64,000 bases of DNA from Chitinimonas taiwanensis DSM 18899 (GTDB lineage: Bacteria > Pseudomonadota > Gammaproteobacteria > Burkholderiales > Chitinimonadaceae). The position numbers and the translations under genes are program-made. Each line of letters starts with the position of its first letter. Within the stretch, counting starts at the first letter, position 1. Of this stretch, positions 1-7,736 are shown one piece after another. The DNA is taken from assembly GCF_900119825.1 (NCBI RefSeq), contig NZ_FPKR01000008.1, forward strand, positions 124,001-188,000. Reading direction: 5' to 3'. The notes beneath the pieces are model-generated. The model was not told the origin of the DNA. It saw only the letters and a list, made by a program, of their open reading frames with translations, and ran no database searches.

Positions 1-93
1 CAATTTCTGCCCGGCAGCGACTTCTTCAGCCGCGCCGCGGATGAAATCTCCGTGTTCCAGAACGGCTTGAGTGCACGACAGGAGGGGCCATGA
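1..93 (+). CDS. C-terminal end of an MSHA pilus biogenesis gene (partial)
   Basis: Frame 1 is open from the window edge and ends at a TGA that overlaps the ATG of the next gene in an ATGA junction. Only about 30 residues are visible, ending ARQEGP. No domain can be read from so little. The position directly upstream of the TPR protein and mshE suggests mshM or mshL by comparison with the Vibrio MSHA order, but this is inference from context only. Confidence 0.6.
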   Translation, partial: QFLPGSDFFSRAADEISVFQNGLSARQEGP

Positions 94-890
94 ATCGCTA
101 CCCGCTGTGCCGGGACCGGCTTTGGCGCGGCTGCGCGCTATCGATGGCGGCACTCTTGGTCAGCACCATTGGCCAGGCAGAGGCCAGTGCCGAGCCGCTC
201 ATCAGCCCCGGCACGCAAGCCGCACCGCCCGCAGCGCGCACCAAAGCACACGACCGCGCCCAGATTCTGGCCAGTCCACCGCCCAGCAGCCGTCTGCGCG
301 TGCAGCGCAACGCTGCCGAGCCGGCGCTTGCGCCCCGCCTCAAGGAGGCCTACACGGCCTTCCAGCAAGGCGATGACGCACAGGCCGAGCACCACTATCG
401 TCAGCATCTGCAGCAAGACCCACGCAGCCGCGACGCCCTGCTCGGCCTGGCCGCCCTGGCACTGCGCCAGACTCGCCTGGAAGTGGCGCGCGCACTGTAT
501 CAACAGCTATTACGCCTCGACCCGCTCGATCCGATTGCCCGGGCGGCGCTGCTCAGCCTGAACCCACAGGCCCAGGCCGAGGCGAGCGAACGTCAGCTGC
601 GGCAGCTGCATGACAGCCACCCGCAAGCCGATACCGCCGCCGCCCTGGGTAGCCTGCTGGCCCGGCAGGGGCGCTGGCGCGAGGCGCAGCACTATTACTT
701 CCAGGCCCACCATGCCGAGCCGCAGCAGGCTGATCATGCTTTCAATCTGGCGGTCAGCCTCGATGCCTTGGGCGAAGGACGGATGGCGGCCGGCTTCTAT
801 CGCCAGGCCTTGAACCTGGCACAGCAGGCGCGTGCCAGCTTTGATGTACTAGCCGCCACCCAACGGCTCAGCGAGCTGGAGCGGCCATGA
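90..890 (+). CDS. mshN: TPR-repeat MSHA biogenesis protein, MshN-like
   Basis: 266 residues. The N-terminus has a basic start followed by a hydrophobic stretch (about residues 12-30) that fits a signal peptide or membrane anchor, then a low-complexity Ala/Pro linker. From about residue 85 the protein is alpha-helical with tetratricopeptide-type repeats (AYTAFQQGDDAQAEHHYRQ, then two or three more). MshN proteins are TPR proteins that support MSHA pilus assembly at the envelope; their exact partner is not fixed. An AGGAGG-like ribosome site precedes the ATG. The gene overlaps its neighbours on both sides by ATGA junctions, so it belongs to the pilus operon. The MshN name rests on TPR content plus the place next to mshE; it could equally be called a generic PilF-like TPR protein. 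Confidence 0.75.
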   Translation: MNRYPLCRDRLWRGCALSMAALLVSTIGQAEASAEPLISPGTQAAPPAARTKAHDRAQILASPPPSSRLRVQRNAAEPALAPRLKEAYTAFQQGDDAQAEHHYRQHLQQDPRSRDALLGLAALALRQTRLEVARALYQQLLRLDPLDPIARAALLSLNPQAQAEASERQLRQLHDSHPQADTAAALGSLLARQGRWREAQHYYFQAHHAEPQQADHAFNLAVSLDALGEGRMAAGFYRQALNLAQQARASFDVLAATQRLSELERP

Positions 891-2575
891 ACGAGGTCAA
901 GTCACCACTGGGGGAACTCTTGGTCGGCAAGGGCGTGATCAGCGCCGATCAGCTGCGCATCGCGCTGACCGAGCAGCGCAAGTCCAGCCTGGCCCTGGGG
1001 CAGGAGCTGGTGCGGCTGGGCTTCGTCTCAGATGCCACACTGCGCGAGGCGCTGTCAGAAAACCTGGAGCAGGATGCGGTCGACCTGGCCCATGTGCTGC
1101 CCACGGCCAACGCGGTGGCGCTGATTCCCAAGGACATGGCCAAACGCCATCTGCTCTTACCGCTCTCCCTGGATCCGGCCTCCGGCCAGCTGCGCATCGC
1201 GATGGCCAACCCGAAAAATCTGGTCGCGCTCGATCAGCTGCGTGCGCTGTTACGCAATGCCTATCAGCTTGAGCCGGTGTTGGCGGCCGAGGCCGACATC
1301 CTGCGCGCGATCGAGCAGCACTATGGCTATGAGCTGTCGCTGGACGGCATCCTGCATGAAATCGAAACCGGCCAGCTCGACTACGCGAGCCTGAGCAGCC
1401 AGCTGGCCGAGTACAGCCAGCCGGTGGTGCGCCTGATCGACGCGCTGCTGGCCGATGCCGTGCATCGCGGCGCATCCGATATGCATTTCGAGCCCGAGGC
1501 GCACTTCGTACGCATCCGCTATCGCATCGACGGCGTGCTGCGTCAGATCCGCAGCCTGCACAAGACCTACTGGCCAGCCATGGTGGTCAGGCTGAAGGTG
1601 ATCTCGGGCATGAATATCGCCGAGACGCGCGCGCCTCAGGATGGGCGTATCTCGCTCAGCATCGCCGGCCGCCCGCTCGACTTCCGCGTGGCCACCCAGC
1701 CCACCCTGCATGGCGAGAATCTGGTGCTGCGCATACTCGACAAGCAGAAAGGCCTGCTGAAGCTGGAGGAGCTGGGCCTGCCCGACGACAGCCTGGGCGT
1801 GCTCAAACGCATGATGGCGCGCCCCGAAGGCATCATCCTGGTCACCGGGCCGACCGGCTCGGGCAAGACCACCACGCTCTACTCCCTGCTCAGCCACCTC
1901 AACCACGAAGCGGTCAATATCATGACCCTCGAGGACCCGGTCGAGTACCCGCTGCCGCTGCTGCGCCAAACCTCGGTCAGCGAGAAGATCGACTTCGCCG
2001 GCGGCATACGCGCGATGCTGCGTCAGGACCCGGACCTGATCCTGATCGGTGAGATCCGCGACCAAGATACCGCCGAGATGGCACTGCGTGCGGCCATGAC
2101 CGGCCACCAGGTGTATTCCACCCTGCACACCCATTCGGCCATCGGCGCGATTCCGCGCCTGCTGGACATGGGCATCCTGCCCGACATCCTGGCCGGCAAT
2201 ATCATCGGCATCGTGGCGCAACGTCTGCTGCGCCGGCTTTGTCCGCATTGCAAGCAGCCAGACACCGCCAGCGCCGCGGAGCGCGCCCTGCTGGGTCGGG
2301 ACGACGACGCAGCCCTTCCGATCTGGCGCGCCCGTGGCTGCGCACGTTGTGATGAGCACGGTTATCGCGGCCGGCTGGCGGTACTGGAAATCCTCAAGCC
2401 GGACGAGGCGCTGGATGAGCTGATCGCGCGGCGCGCCACGCCGCGTGAATTGCGCCTTCAGGCGGAATCCAGCGGTTTTCGACCGCTGGCCGGGGACGCC
2501 ATCCGGCGCGTGCTGGAGGGTGCGACCTCGCTGGAAGAAGCACAGCGCGTGGTCGACCTGACGGAGCGACGCTGA
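887..2575 (+). CDS. mshE: MSHA pilus assembly ATPase MshE (GspE/PilB family)
   Basis: 562 residues, the usual length for a secretion/pilus extension ATPase. Residues about 1-150 form the MshEN-type N-terminal domain. The ATPase domain carries Walker A GPTGSGKTT at about 321-329, the Asp box and Walker B with DLILIGEIRD at about 383-393, and a His box near TGHQVYSTLHTH. A four-cysteine zinc site is present (C452, C455, C485, C488), as in GspE and PilB. The enzyme hydrolyses ATP at the cytoplasmic face of the inner membrane to drive pilin polymerisation through MshG. In Vibrio MshE the N-terminal domain binds cyclic di-GMP; whether that holds here was not tested. ATGA overlap with the preceding gene; one-base overlap (TGATG) with mshG. 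Confidence 0.95.
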   Translation: MNEVKSPLGELLVGKGVISADQLRIALTEQRKSSLALGQELVRLGFVSDATLREALSENLEQDAVDLAHVLPTANAVALIPKDMAKRHLLLPLSLDPASGQLRIAMANPKNLVALDQLRALLRNAYQLEPVLAAEADILRAIEQHYGYELSLDGILHEIETGQLDYASLSSQLAEYSQPVVRLIDALLADAVHRGASDMHFEPEAHFVRIRYRIDGVLRQIRSLHKTYWPAMVVRLKVISGMNIAETRAPQDGRISLSIAGRPLDFRVATQPTLHGENLVLRILDKQKGLLKLEELGLPDDSLGVLKRMMARPEGIILVTGPTGSGKTTTLYSLLSHLNHEAVNIMTLEDPVEYPLPLLRQTSVSEKIDFAGGIRAMLRQDPDLILIGEIRDQDTAEMALRAAMTGHQVYSTLHTHSAIGAIPRLLDMGILPDILAGNIIGIVAQRLLRRLCPHCKQPDTASAAERALLGRDDDAALPIWRARGCARCDEHGYRGRLAVLEILKPDEALDELIARRATPRELRLQAESSGFRPLAGDAIRRVLEGATSLEEAQRVVDLTERR

Positions 2576-3777
2576 TGCGCTACCGCTATCGAGCCATCGA
2601 CCAGGACGGGCGCCGCCAGCGCGGTCGGCTCGACGCGCAGAACAGCGCAGCGCTTGAACTGCGCCTGGAGCGGCTTGGCCTGATCCTGATCGATGCCCAA
2701 CCACTGGCACCCACGCTCCGGCTGTGGCGGCGCGCACCGGTCACCCGCAGCCAGCTGATCGAGCTGTGCTTTCACCTCGAACAGCTGCTGAACGCCGGCG
2801 TGCCACTGCTCGACAGCTTGGCCGATCTGCGCGACAGCCTGCCGCAGGGCCGCCTGCGCGTGCTGATCGCCAGCCTGATCGAGGACATCGAGGGTGGCCA
2901 GCCGCTCTCGCATGCGCTGGCGCGTCACCCGGCGGTGTTCGACCGGGTATTCGTCAGCCTGATCGAAGCCGGGGAAACCAGTGGCAAGCTGCCCGAGGTG
3001 CTCCAGCACCTGGTGGAAACACTGAAGTGGCAGGACGAGCTGGCTGCGCAGACACGGCGCCTGCTCATCTACCCTAGCCTGCTGGGCCTGATCATCGGCC
3101 TGGTGCTGCTTTTCCTGCTGCTCTGGCTGGTCCCCAATCTGGCCAGCTTCATCCGCAATATGGGCCAGACGCTGCCCTGGAATACCCGCCTGCTGCTCAA
3201 CCTGTCCGAGCTATTGCGCAGCCAGCCCCATCTGCTCGCCCTGCTGGCCGCCAGCCCGTTTGCCGCATGGGGACTGTGGCGCTGGCTCGATCCCACCTAC
3301 CGATACAAGGTCGACCGGCTCACGCTCGCCCTGCCCTATCTGGGCCCGGTGCTGCAGAAGATCATGCTGGCGCGCTTCGCACGCTATTTCGGCCTCATGT
3401 ACGGCGCGGGCATCCCGATTCTGGACAGTCTGGCGGTGCTGGAAGGCGTGGTCGGCAATAGCGCGCTCGCCCACAGCCTGGCACAGGCTCGCCGCGATAT
3501 CAGCGCCGGTCAGGGCCTGGCCGCCAGCTTCGAGCGCCTGCGCCTGTTTCCGCCGCTGGTGATCCGCATGCTGCGGGTGGGTGAAAGCACCGGCGCCATC
3601 GACCGCGCGCTCGGCAATGTCAGCTATTTCTACAGCCGCGATGCGCGCGAAAGCATCGCCCGCCTGCAGCTGCTCATGGAGCCAATGCTGACCCTGCTGC
3701 TTGGCGTGCTGCTCGGCACGGTCATGCTGTCGGTGCTCGGCCCGATCTACGATTTGCTCAGCCAGATCCGTTACTGA
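2575..3777 (+). CDS. mshG: MSHA pilus inner-membrane platform protein MshG (GspF/PilC family)
   Basis: 400 residues, typical of GspF/PilC platform proteins. Two related T2SSF helical domains are visible (about 65-190 and 270-390); each has the family pattern of a FxxxLxxLxxAGVPLLDSL-like opening (here LLNAGVPLLDSLADL and MYGAGIPILDSLAVL). Three hydrophobic membrane segments lie at about 165-190, 215-235 and 370-393. The protein forms the inner-membrane base on which the MshE ATPase acts to extrude the pilus. Start codon overlaps the mshE stop by one base, so translation is probably coupled. Two bases separate its stop from the next start. Confidence 0.95.
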   Translation: MRYRYRAIDQDGRRQRGRLDAQNSAALELRLERLGLILIDAQPLAPTLRLWRRAPVTRSQLIELCFHLEQLLNAGVPLLDSLADLRDSLPQGRLRVLIASLIEDIEGGQPLSHALARHPAVFDRVFVSLIEAGETSGKLPEVLQHLVETLKWQDELAAQTRRLLIYPSLLGLIIGLVLLFLLLWLVPNLASFIRNMGQTLPWNTRLLLNLSELLRSQPHLLALLAASPFAAWGLWRWLDPTYRYKVDRLTLALPYLGPVLQKIMLARFARYFGLMYGAGIPILDSLAVLEGVVGNSALAHSLAQARRDISAGQGLAASFERLRLFPPLVIRMLRVGESTGAIDRALGNVSYFYSRDARESIARLQLLMEPMLTLLLGVLLGTVMLSVLGPIYDLLSQIRY

Positions 3778-3778
3778 G

Positions 3779-5335
3779 ATGCTTCACGCGCACTACTTCC
3801 TGTTCATCAGCGATACCGCGCTCACCGTCTGGCAGCGCCAAGCCGACCTGATGCAATGCAGCGCGCGCTATCCGGCTGATGCCGAGGGCGTGGCCAGCTT
3901 CGAACACCTGCTCGCCGCCCAACCGCAAGCCCTGTGGTCAGTCCTGTTCGATCTGCAGGAGGAAGACTGCCGCATCGAGACCCTGCCTCCGGCGCACGGG
4001 CGCGACCGCCTGCTCTTAATCACACGTCGCTTGCAGCAGTTATATCGCCATACGCCCTACCATGCTGCGCTGCGCCTTGGGAGGGCAGAAACGCCCAAGC
4101 GACATGAGCGCCTACTGTTCGGTGCGCAGACCAATCCGACCCCACTCGCGCTCTGGCTGGCGCCCTTGCAGGCACAGCAGGCTCGTCTGGTCGGCCTGTA
4201 TTCAATCTCGCTGCTGGGCGCCCAGCACCTGCCCCACCTGCCAGCGCTACCGCCTCACGCCCTGCTGATCAGCCATCAGGCCGATAGTGGGCTGCGTCAG
4301 CTGTATCTGGAACAGGGCCAGCTACGCTTCTCACGCCTGAGCCACGTGGCAAGTACCGAGCCCGCCCTGCTGGCCACCCAGATTCAGGAAGAGGCCGCCA
4401 AGGCGCGCCAATACCTGGCCAGCCTGCGCGCCATCGACGCTCAGGCGGCGCTGACGGTCTGCCTGCTGTGCGAACCTGGGCAAGAGCGCGCACTGCAGCC
4501 GTACTGCCAGAACACGCCGCTGCTTGAGTATCGAGCATTGCCGCTGCCCGCACTGGCGAAGGCCCTGAAGCTACCCGCCCCGGCCGGCACGCAGGGCAAC
4601 ACGGCCTTCTGGCTGAGCCTGCTCGCCCAAGGCCGCCCGCAACATGATTTCGCCCCCGCGGCGCTGCGCGTGCCCTATCGGGCCTGGCGCGCGGGTCGCG
4701 CGCTCTACCTAGCCAGTGCGGCGGTCCTGCTGCTTGGACTCGGCCTCGCCTATCACGACTGGCGGCAGGCCGAGCAAGCCAATCAGGCGGAGCGCCTAGT
4801 TGCGCAGCGCTTAGCCCGCGTTGAGGACAGCCAGCAAGCCCTGCTGCGCCCGCGTGCCGATGAGCCAAGCCCGGCGAATCTGCTGCAGCTGTCGCGCCAC
4901 TATCAGCACTACCTGGCCGAGCAGCCGCGTCTGGCAGACAGCCTGCTCACGGTGTCCCAAGCACTGCTGGCTCATCCCGAGTATCAACTGGACGAGTTGA
5001 TCTGGTCCCAAGGTAGCCCCACCAGCGCAGCGGCCGAGGCAGGTAACGCAGATCAGACTGCTCACGCCAATACGCGCGGCCCACACATCGAACTGCACGG
5101 CCAGCTGAGTGCCGCGGCACAACGCACGCAGCTGGCGCTCAGCCAGCAGATCATCACCAGTCTGCAAGCTGCGGGCTACCAAGTGGAAGCGCGCCAACTG
5201 CCGCTGGACCTGCGCCCTGACCAGCACCTTAAACTGAGCAGCGAGCGCGCCGACCAAACGGCCGGAGCCCGCCTGCAGCTACAGCTCAACCCTTCAAAGC
5301 CGAGCGGCCAGGGCCACGCCGAGGTCGCCCCATGA
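3779..5335 (+). CDS. mshI: MSHA biogenesis protein MshI-like (PilM/GspL-type plus membrane anchor)
   Basis: 518 residues. The first 330 residues are soluble and compatible with a PilM/GspL-like actin fold domain of the inner-membrane assembly complex. A single hydrophobic segment (ALYLASAAVLLLGLGLA, about 333-349) is followed by a short helical coil and a periplasmic tail of about 170 residues. This N-in topology with a cytoplasmic domain, one membrane pass and periplasmic region is what MshI and GspL proteins show. The ATG two bases after the mshG stop is used, because it lies at the gene junction and an in-frame upstream start would overlap mshG heavily. Sequence identity to MshI is judged from architecture and place, so the symbol is tentative. 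Confidence 0.7.
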   Translation: MLHAHYFLFISDTALTVWQRQADLMQCSARYPADAEGVASFEHLLAAQPQALWSVLFDLQEEDCRIETLPPAHGRDRLLLITRRLQQLYRHTPYHAALRLGRAETPKRHERLLFGAQTNPTPLALWLAPLQAQQARLVGLYSISLLGAQHLPHLPALPPHALLISHQADSGLRQLYLEQGQLRFSRLSHVASTEPALLATQIQEEAAKARQYLASLRAIDAQAALTVCLLCEPGQERALQPYCQNTPLLEYRALPLPALAKALKLPAPAGTQGNTAFWLSLLAQGRPQHDFAPAALRVPYRAWRAGRALYLASAAVLLLGLGLAYHDWRQAEQANQAERLVAQRLARVEDSQQALLRPRADEPSPANLLQLSRHYQHYLAEQPRLADSLLTVSQALLAHPEYQLDELIWSQGSPTSAAAEAGNADQTAHANTRGPHIELHGQLSAAAQRTQLALSQQIITSLQAAGYQVEARQLPLDLRPDQHLKLSSERADQTAGARLQLQLNPSKPSGQGHAEVAP

Positions 5336-5937
5336 AGGAGGCGCTGCCTTTGCTGCCAGGCATCAAACTGCCGCTGCTCTGCGGCCTGGTCAGTGTGCTG
5401 CTCAGTATCAGCCTGATGATCTGGGCGCAGCACACACGCCAAGTGGCCGAGCAGCGCCTACAACAGCGCGAAGCCACCGCCCACGCTGCCGAGGCCAATA
5501 TCCAAACCGCGCAAAGCCTGCAGACCGAGCGCACGCGCCACTTGGCCGTGCTGACCACCTTGCAGCAGCGCGGCTTGCTCGGCCAGGAGCAGCGTCTGGC
5601 CTGGGCAGAGGCTGTCGATGCACTGCAGCGCAGCGGTCGGCTAGCCAGCTTGCAACTGGAACTGGGCCCGCGTCGCCCGCTGAACGAAGCAAACGGCGCG
5701 ACCCAAGCCGAGCTGCAGTTTTACGCCAGCCCGCTCAAGCTCGACAGTAAGCTGCTGCACGAGGGCGATCTGCTCAGCTTGCTGCGCCAGCTCGACACTT
5801 TGCCCGGCGCCTATACGCTTGATGCATGCCGGCTGCGCCGCAGCGACGGCACCAACGGGCCACGTCCTTATCGGCTGGCGCTGCAATGCCAGGGCAAGCT
5901 ATTTACCCTAGCCCGGCCAGATCGGTCCTCCCCCTAA
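5332..5937 (+). CDS. mshJ: MSHA biogenesis protein MshJ-like (PilO/GspM type)
   Basis: 201 residues with one N-terminal membrane helix (about 13-32, LPLLCGLVSVLLSISLMIWA), then a coiled-coil rich in Ala, Gln and Arg (about 35-75) and a small periplasmic domain. This is the PilO/GspM plan: such proteins pair with the PilN/GspL-type partner under the platform. It overlaps the upstream gene by an ATGA junction, consistent with coupled synthesis of the two partners. The periplasmic part contains two cysteines (near CRLRRSDG and LQCQGK) that could form a disulfide. Name assigned from architecture and order. Confidence 0.7.
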   Translation: MKEALPLLPGIKLPLLCGLVSVLLSISLMIWAQHTRQVAEQRLQQREATAHAAEANIQTAQSLQTERTRHLAVLTTLQQRGLLGQEQRLAWAEAVDALQRSGRLASLQLELGPRRPLNEANGATQAELQFYASPLKLDSKLLHEGDLLSLLRQLDTLPGAYTLDACRLRRSDGTNGPRPYRLALQCQGKLFTLARPDRSSP

Positions 5938-5947
5938 GCAGAACATC

Positions 5948-6412
5948 ATGCGCATTGCCCCCTGCCTGCTCGCCACGCTTTTGCTCCCCGCCTCGGTACA
6001 CAGCGCCGACACGGCACTCGGCCGGCTGTTCTTCAGCCCACAAGAGCGGGCCGAGCTGGAGGCGCTACGCGAACCGGCAGCGCCGGCTAGCCCAGCCGTG
6101 TCCGAGCAAGCCGTACACCTCAAAGGCCTGCTGCTCCGCCAGGGACAGCTGACGACGGTGTGGCTGAACGATGCCAAGCCCGCCCAACCAGCCCAGCTGA
6201 ATGCCAGAGGCAGCACGCCTGCCCAACGCAGTCCTCAGCTACAACTGCGCCAGCCTGGCCTTGGCGCCGCGCTACCGCCACTCAAGGTCGGCCAGACACT
6301 CGACCTCGCCACCGGCCAGCTCAGCGAGGCCTACCAAAGCCCGCGCGTGCAATCAAAACCAATACTTACGCCCGCAAATCCGGCTGCCAAGCGCACGCTA
6401 GAGCGCCCGTAA
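5948..6412 (+). CDS. mshK: Small exported pilus protein, MshK-like
   Basis: 154 residues. A clear signal peptide ends near VHSADT (residues 1-20). The next block, LGRLFFSPQERAELEALR, is a pattern I associate with short periplasmic proteins at the end of betaproteobacterial pilus operons. The rest is Pro/Gln/Ala rich with a GspC- or PilP-like beta segment (LKGLLLRQGQLTTVWLND). MshK in Vibrio is likewise a small protein following MshJ. It is the last gene of the operon; the tRNA-Phe promoter follows about 50 bases downstream. Function: periplasmic accessory of pilus assembly, by context only. Confidence 0.6.
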   Translation: MRIAPCLLATLLLPASVHSADTALGRLFFSPQERAELEALREPAAPASPAVSEQAVHLKGLLLRQGQLTTVWLNDAKPAQPAQLNARGSTPAQRSPQLQLRQPGLGAALPPLKVGQTLDLATGQLSEAYQSPRVQSKPILTPANPAAKRTLERP

Positions 6413-6459
6413 CGGCCACCCTCGCCGTCAGCGAAATGAAAAAACTTCCAGCCCAGTGC

Positions 6460-6488
6460 TTGACGCACTGCGGCCTTTCCGGTTTAAT
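6460..6488 (+). promoter_or_regulatory. Sigma-70 promoter of tRNA-Phe
   Basis: TTGACG (6460-6465), a 17-base spacer and TTTAAT (6483-6488) make a near-consensus promoter whose -10 box ends 15 bases before the mature tRNA 5' end. Confidence 0.65.
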
Positions 6489-6503
6489 GCGGCCTCTCTC
6501 GAC

Positions 6504-6579
6504 GGCCAGTTAGCTCAGTTGGTAGAGCAGCGGATTGAAAATCCGCGTGTCCGTGGTTCGATTCCGCGACTGGCCACCA
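6504..6579 (+). tRNA. tRNA-Phe (GAA)
   Basis: 76 bases including the encoded CCA end. The acceptor stem GGCCAGT pairs with ACTGGCC; the D arm contains AGCTCAGTTGGTAGAGC; the anticodon stem-loop is GCGGATTGAAAATCCGC with anticodon GAA at 6537-6539; the T arm holds GTGGTTCGATTCCGC. All four stems pair. It is a single-gene unit lying between the pilus operon and a convergent RDD gene. Confidence 0.97.
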
Positions 6580-6584
6580 GATAC

Positions 6585-6616
6585 AAAAAGCCCGACTCTC
6601 ACGAGTCGGGCTTTTC
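6585..6616 (+). terminator. Rho-independent terminator of tRNA-Phe
   Basis: Thirteen-base stem AAAAGCCCGACTC / GAGTCGGGCTTTT with a four-base loop, starting six bases after the tRNA CCA end. T-runs on both strands. Confidence 0.9.
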
Positions 6617-6639
6617 GTTTTGGCCTCCCCTCCAAAGAA

Positions 6640-6664
6640 AAAACCCGGGAACGGCCCGGGTTTT
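6640..6664 (-). terminator. Rho-independent terminator of the RDD gene
   Basis: AAAACCCGGG / CCCGGGTTTT around a five-base loop. It lies 21 bases beyond the stop of the minus-strand RDD gene and is symmetric enough to stop plus-strand readthrough from the tRNA as well. Confidence 0.85.
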
Positions 6665-6684
6665 CTTGCCGCGCTCGCGCGCCC

Positions 6685-7212
6685 TTATTCACGCACGATG
6701 GGCAGCAACAGAATCTGCGTGCCGGCCAGGCGGTCATGCAGGAACTGCCTGTCCTTATCTAGCCATGACCAGAGCAGCGGCAGCGCCAACCAGGCATAGG
6801 CCGCCCATTTCACCCACTGCATATCAGGCGTGTGGCGCACCCAGACCATGACTGGCGCGAGTGGCGCAAAAGCCAGAAAGCAGACCACAAAGCGGATCAA
6901 CATCGCGCGCTGGCTCAGCACGCCGCCTTCGCGCATGACCAGCTGCAGGCGCCAGGTCTTCATCGGCAAGGTCTGGCCGCTGCGCCGCCAGCACCAGGCG
7001 AAATAGCCGTACAGGATCAGCAGCCAGTAGACGCCAAACAAGCCGCGCCACACAGCCGATTCGGCAATCGCGGTGGCCTTGACGCCACCCACGCCGAGCA
7101 GCAGCTGGAACAGCACGCCGGAGGCCAGCACGACGGCCAGCACCAGTAAGGCCTCGTAGCACAGTGAGAAAAGACGGCGCCCGCGCGGCGCGAGTGGATA
7201 GTCAGCAGACAT
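6685..7212 (-). CDS. RDD family integral membrane protein
   Basis: 175 residues with the RDD domain signature: an Arg near the first helix (APRGRRLFSLCYEALLV), then hydrophobic segments at about 15-40, 58-76, 104-126 and 132-150, and the terminal Asp pair in WSWLDKDRQFLHDRLAGT. RDD proteins are small inner-membrane proteins; some are linked to ion exchange but most have no assigned substrate. It stands alone between the tRNA-Phe unit and the ilv leader region and is transcribed away from ilv. ATG start chosen; no better start is near. Confidence 0.88.
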   Translation of the reverse strand: MSADYPLAPRGRRLFSLCYEALLVLAVVLASGVLFQLLLGVGGVKATAIAESAVWRGLFGVYWLLILYGYFAWCWRRSGQTLPMKTWRLQLVMREGGVLSQRAMLIRFVVCFLAFAPLAPVMVWVRHTPDMQWVKWAAYAWLALPLLWSWLDKDRQFLHDRLAGTQILLLPIVRE

Positions 7213-7318
7213 GGCTTAAAGCGGGGAATCAAAGAAGGCCGCCACGATACGATGCCTACCCGGCAGGCGCCAGTGGCTTGCCGACGATCGCGCCGATGCT
7301 GCGGGTGCACAAACTTAC

Positions 7319-7348
7319 TTGACCGCGCGCAGCCGGGTCGGCTATGTT
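7319..7348 (+). promoter_or_regulatory. Candidate sigma-70 promoter for the ilv operon
   Basis: TTGACC, 18-base spacer, TATGTT. Reasonable boxes with a slightly long spacer. It would give a leader of about 380 bases before ilvI. Confidence 0.35.
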
Positions 7349-7488
7349 GGCGTCTATCTCTCCGCCACGGACGGTGCCCGCTTGCAACTCCCTCGCAGGC
7401 ACCACATCGGCAGCAGTCCTATGATGTTCGCCCAGCAGCCACAAGCAGCGCGCGGCGACGACCCGGTTGGCTTAGGCACGCAGCTAGC

Positions 7489-7551
7489 GTGCTGATCAAA
7501 AGTCCTACAGGCTTTTTTGCTGCATTGGTGCAGTTTTCAGTTGTCGTTTAA
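7489..7551 (+). CDS. Candidate branched-chain leader peptide (20 codons)
   Basis: A GTG-initiated short frame encodes about 20 residues containing Leu, Ile, Leu, Val and ending in three consecutive valines directly before TAA. Clusters of regulatory codons at the end of a short upstream frame are the hallmark of ilv attenuators. Against it: the ribosome site is poor, no strong terminator follows, and the frame overlaps the only T-rich hairpin. Treated as a candidate only. Confidence 0.25.
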   Translation: MLIKSPTGFFAALVQFSVVV

Positions 7552-7736
7552 CAAGTTGATCTGGGGCACACGCTCCGCGATTGCGTCGGTAATGATGTCT
7601 GGCCTTGATGACCCGGTGGTCATTCGGCGCCCGTCGTCCGGTTCTGCCATGCAGTGCCTGCCTCCGTCAGTTGGTCGATCGGTCACGCGATGCTGGAAGC
7701 TGTTAATGACGTGTCCTCTCCACAAAGGAAGACATC

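Larger units (their letters stand above)
7213..7736. other. 524-base region upstream of ilvI
   Basis: No convincing full-length gene. It holds the RDD upstream region, a candidate promoter at 7319-7348, a short candidate leader frame at 7489-7551, a weak AAAAGTC/GGCTTTT hairpin followed by T residues (7498-7518), and a perfect six-base hairpin ATGACC-CGGT-GGTCAT at 7608-7623. Such a long untranslated leader before ilvI fits regulation at the RNA level, but no known riboswitch was recognised. Confidence 0.5.

Noticed and set aside
1250-2737. 495-codon minus-strand frame opposite mshE
   Set aside because: Shadow of the ATPase gene, with low-complexity Arg/Ala/Gln composition.
6504-6579. tRNA-Phe as an integration site for a mobile element
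   Set aside because: No integrase, no duplicated tRNA 3' end and no composition change beside it.
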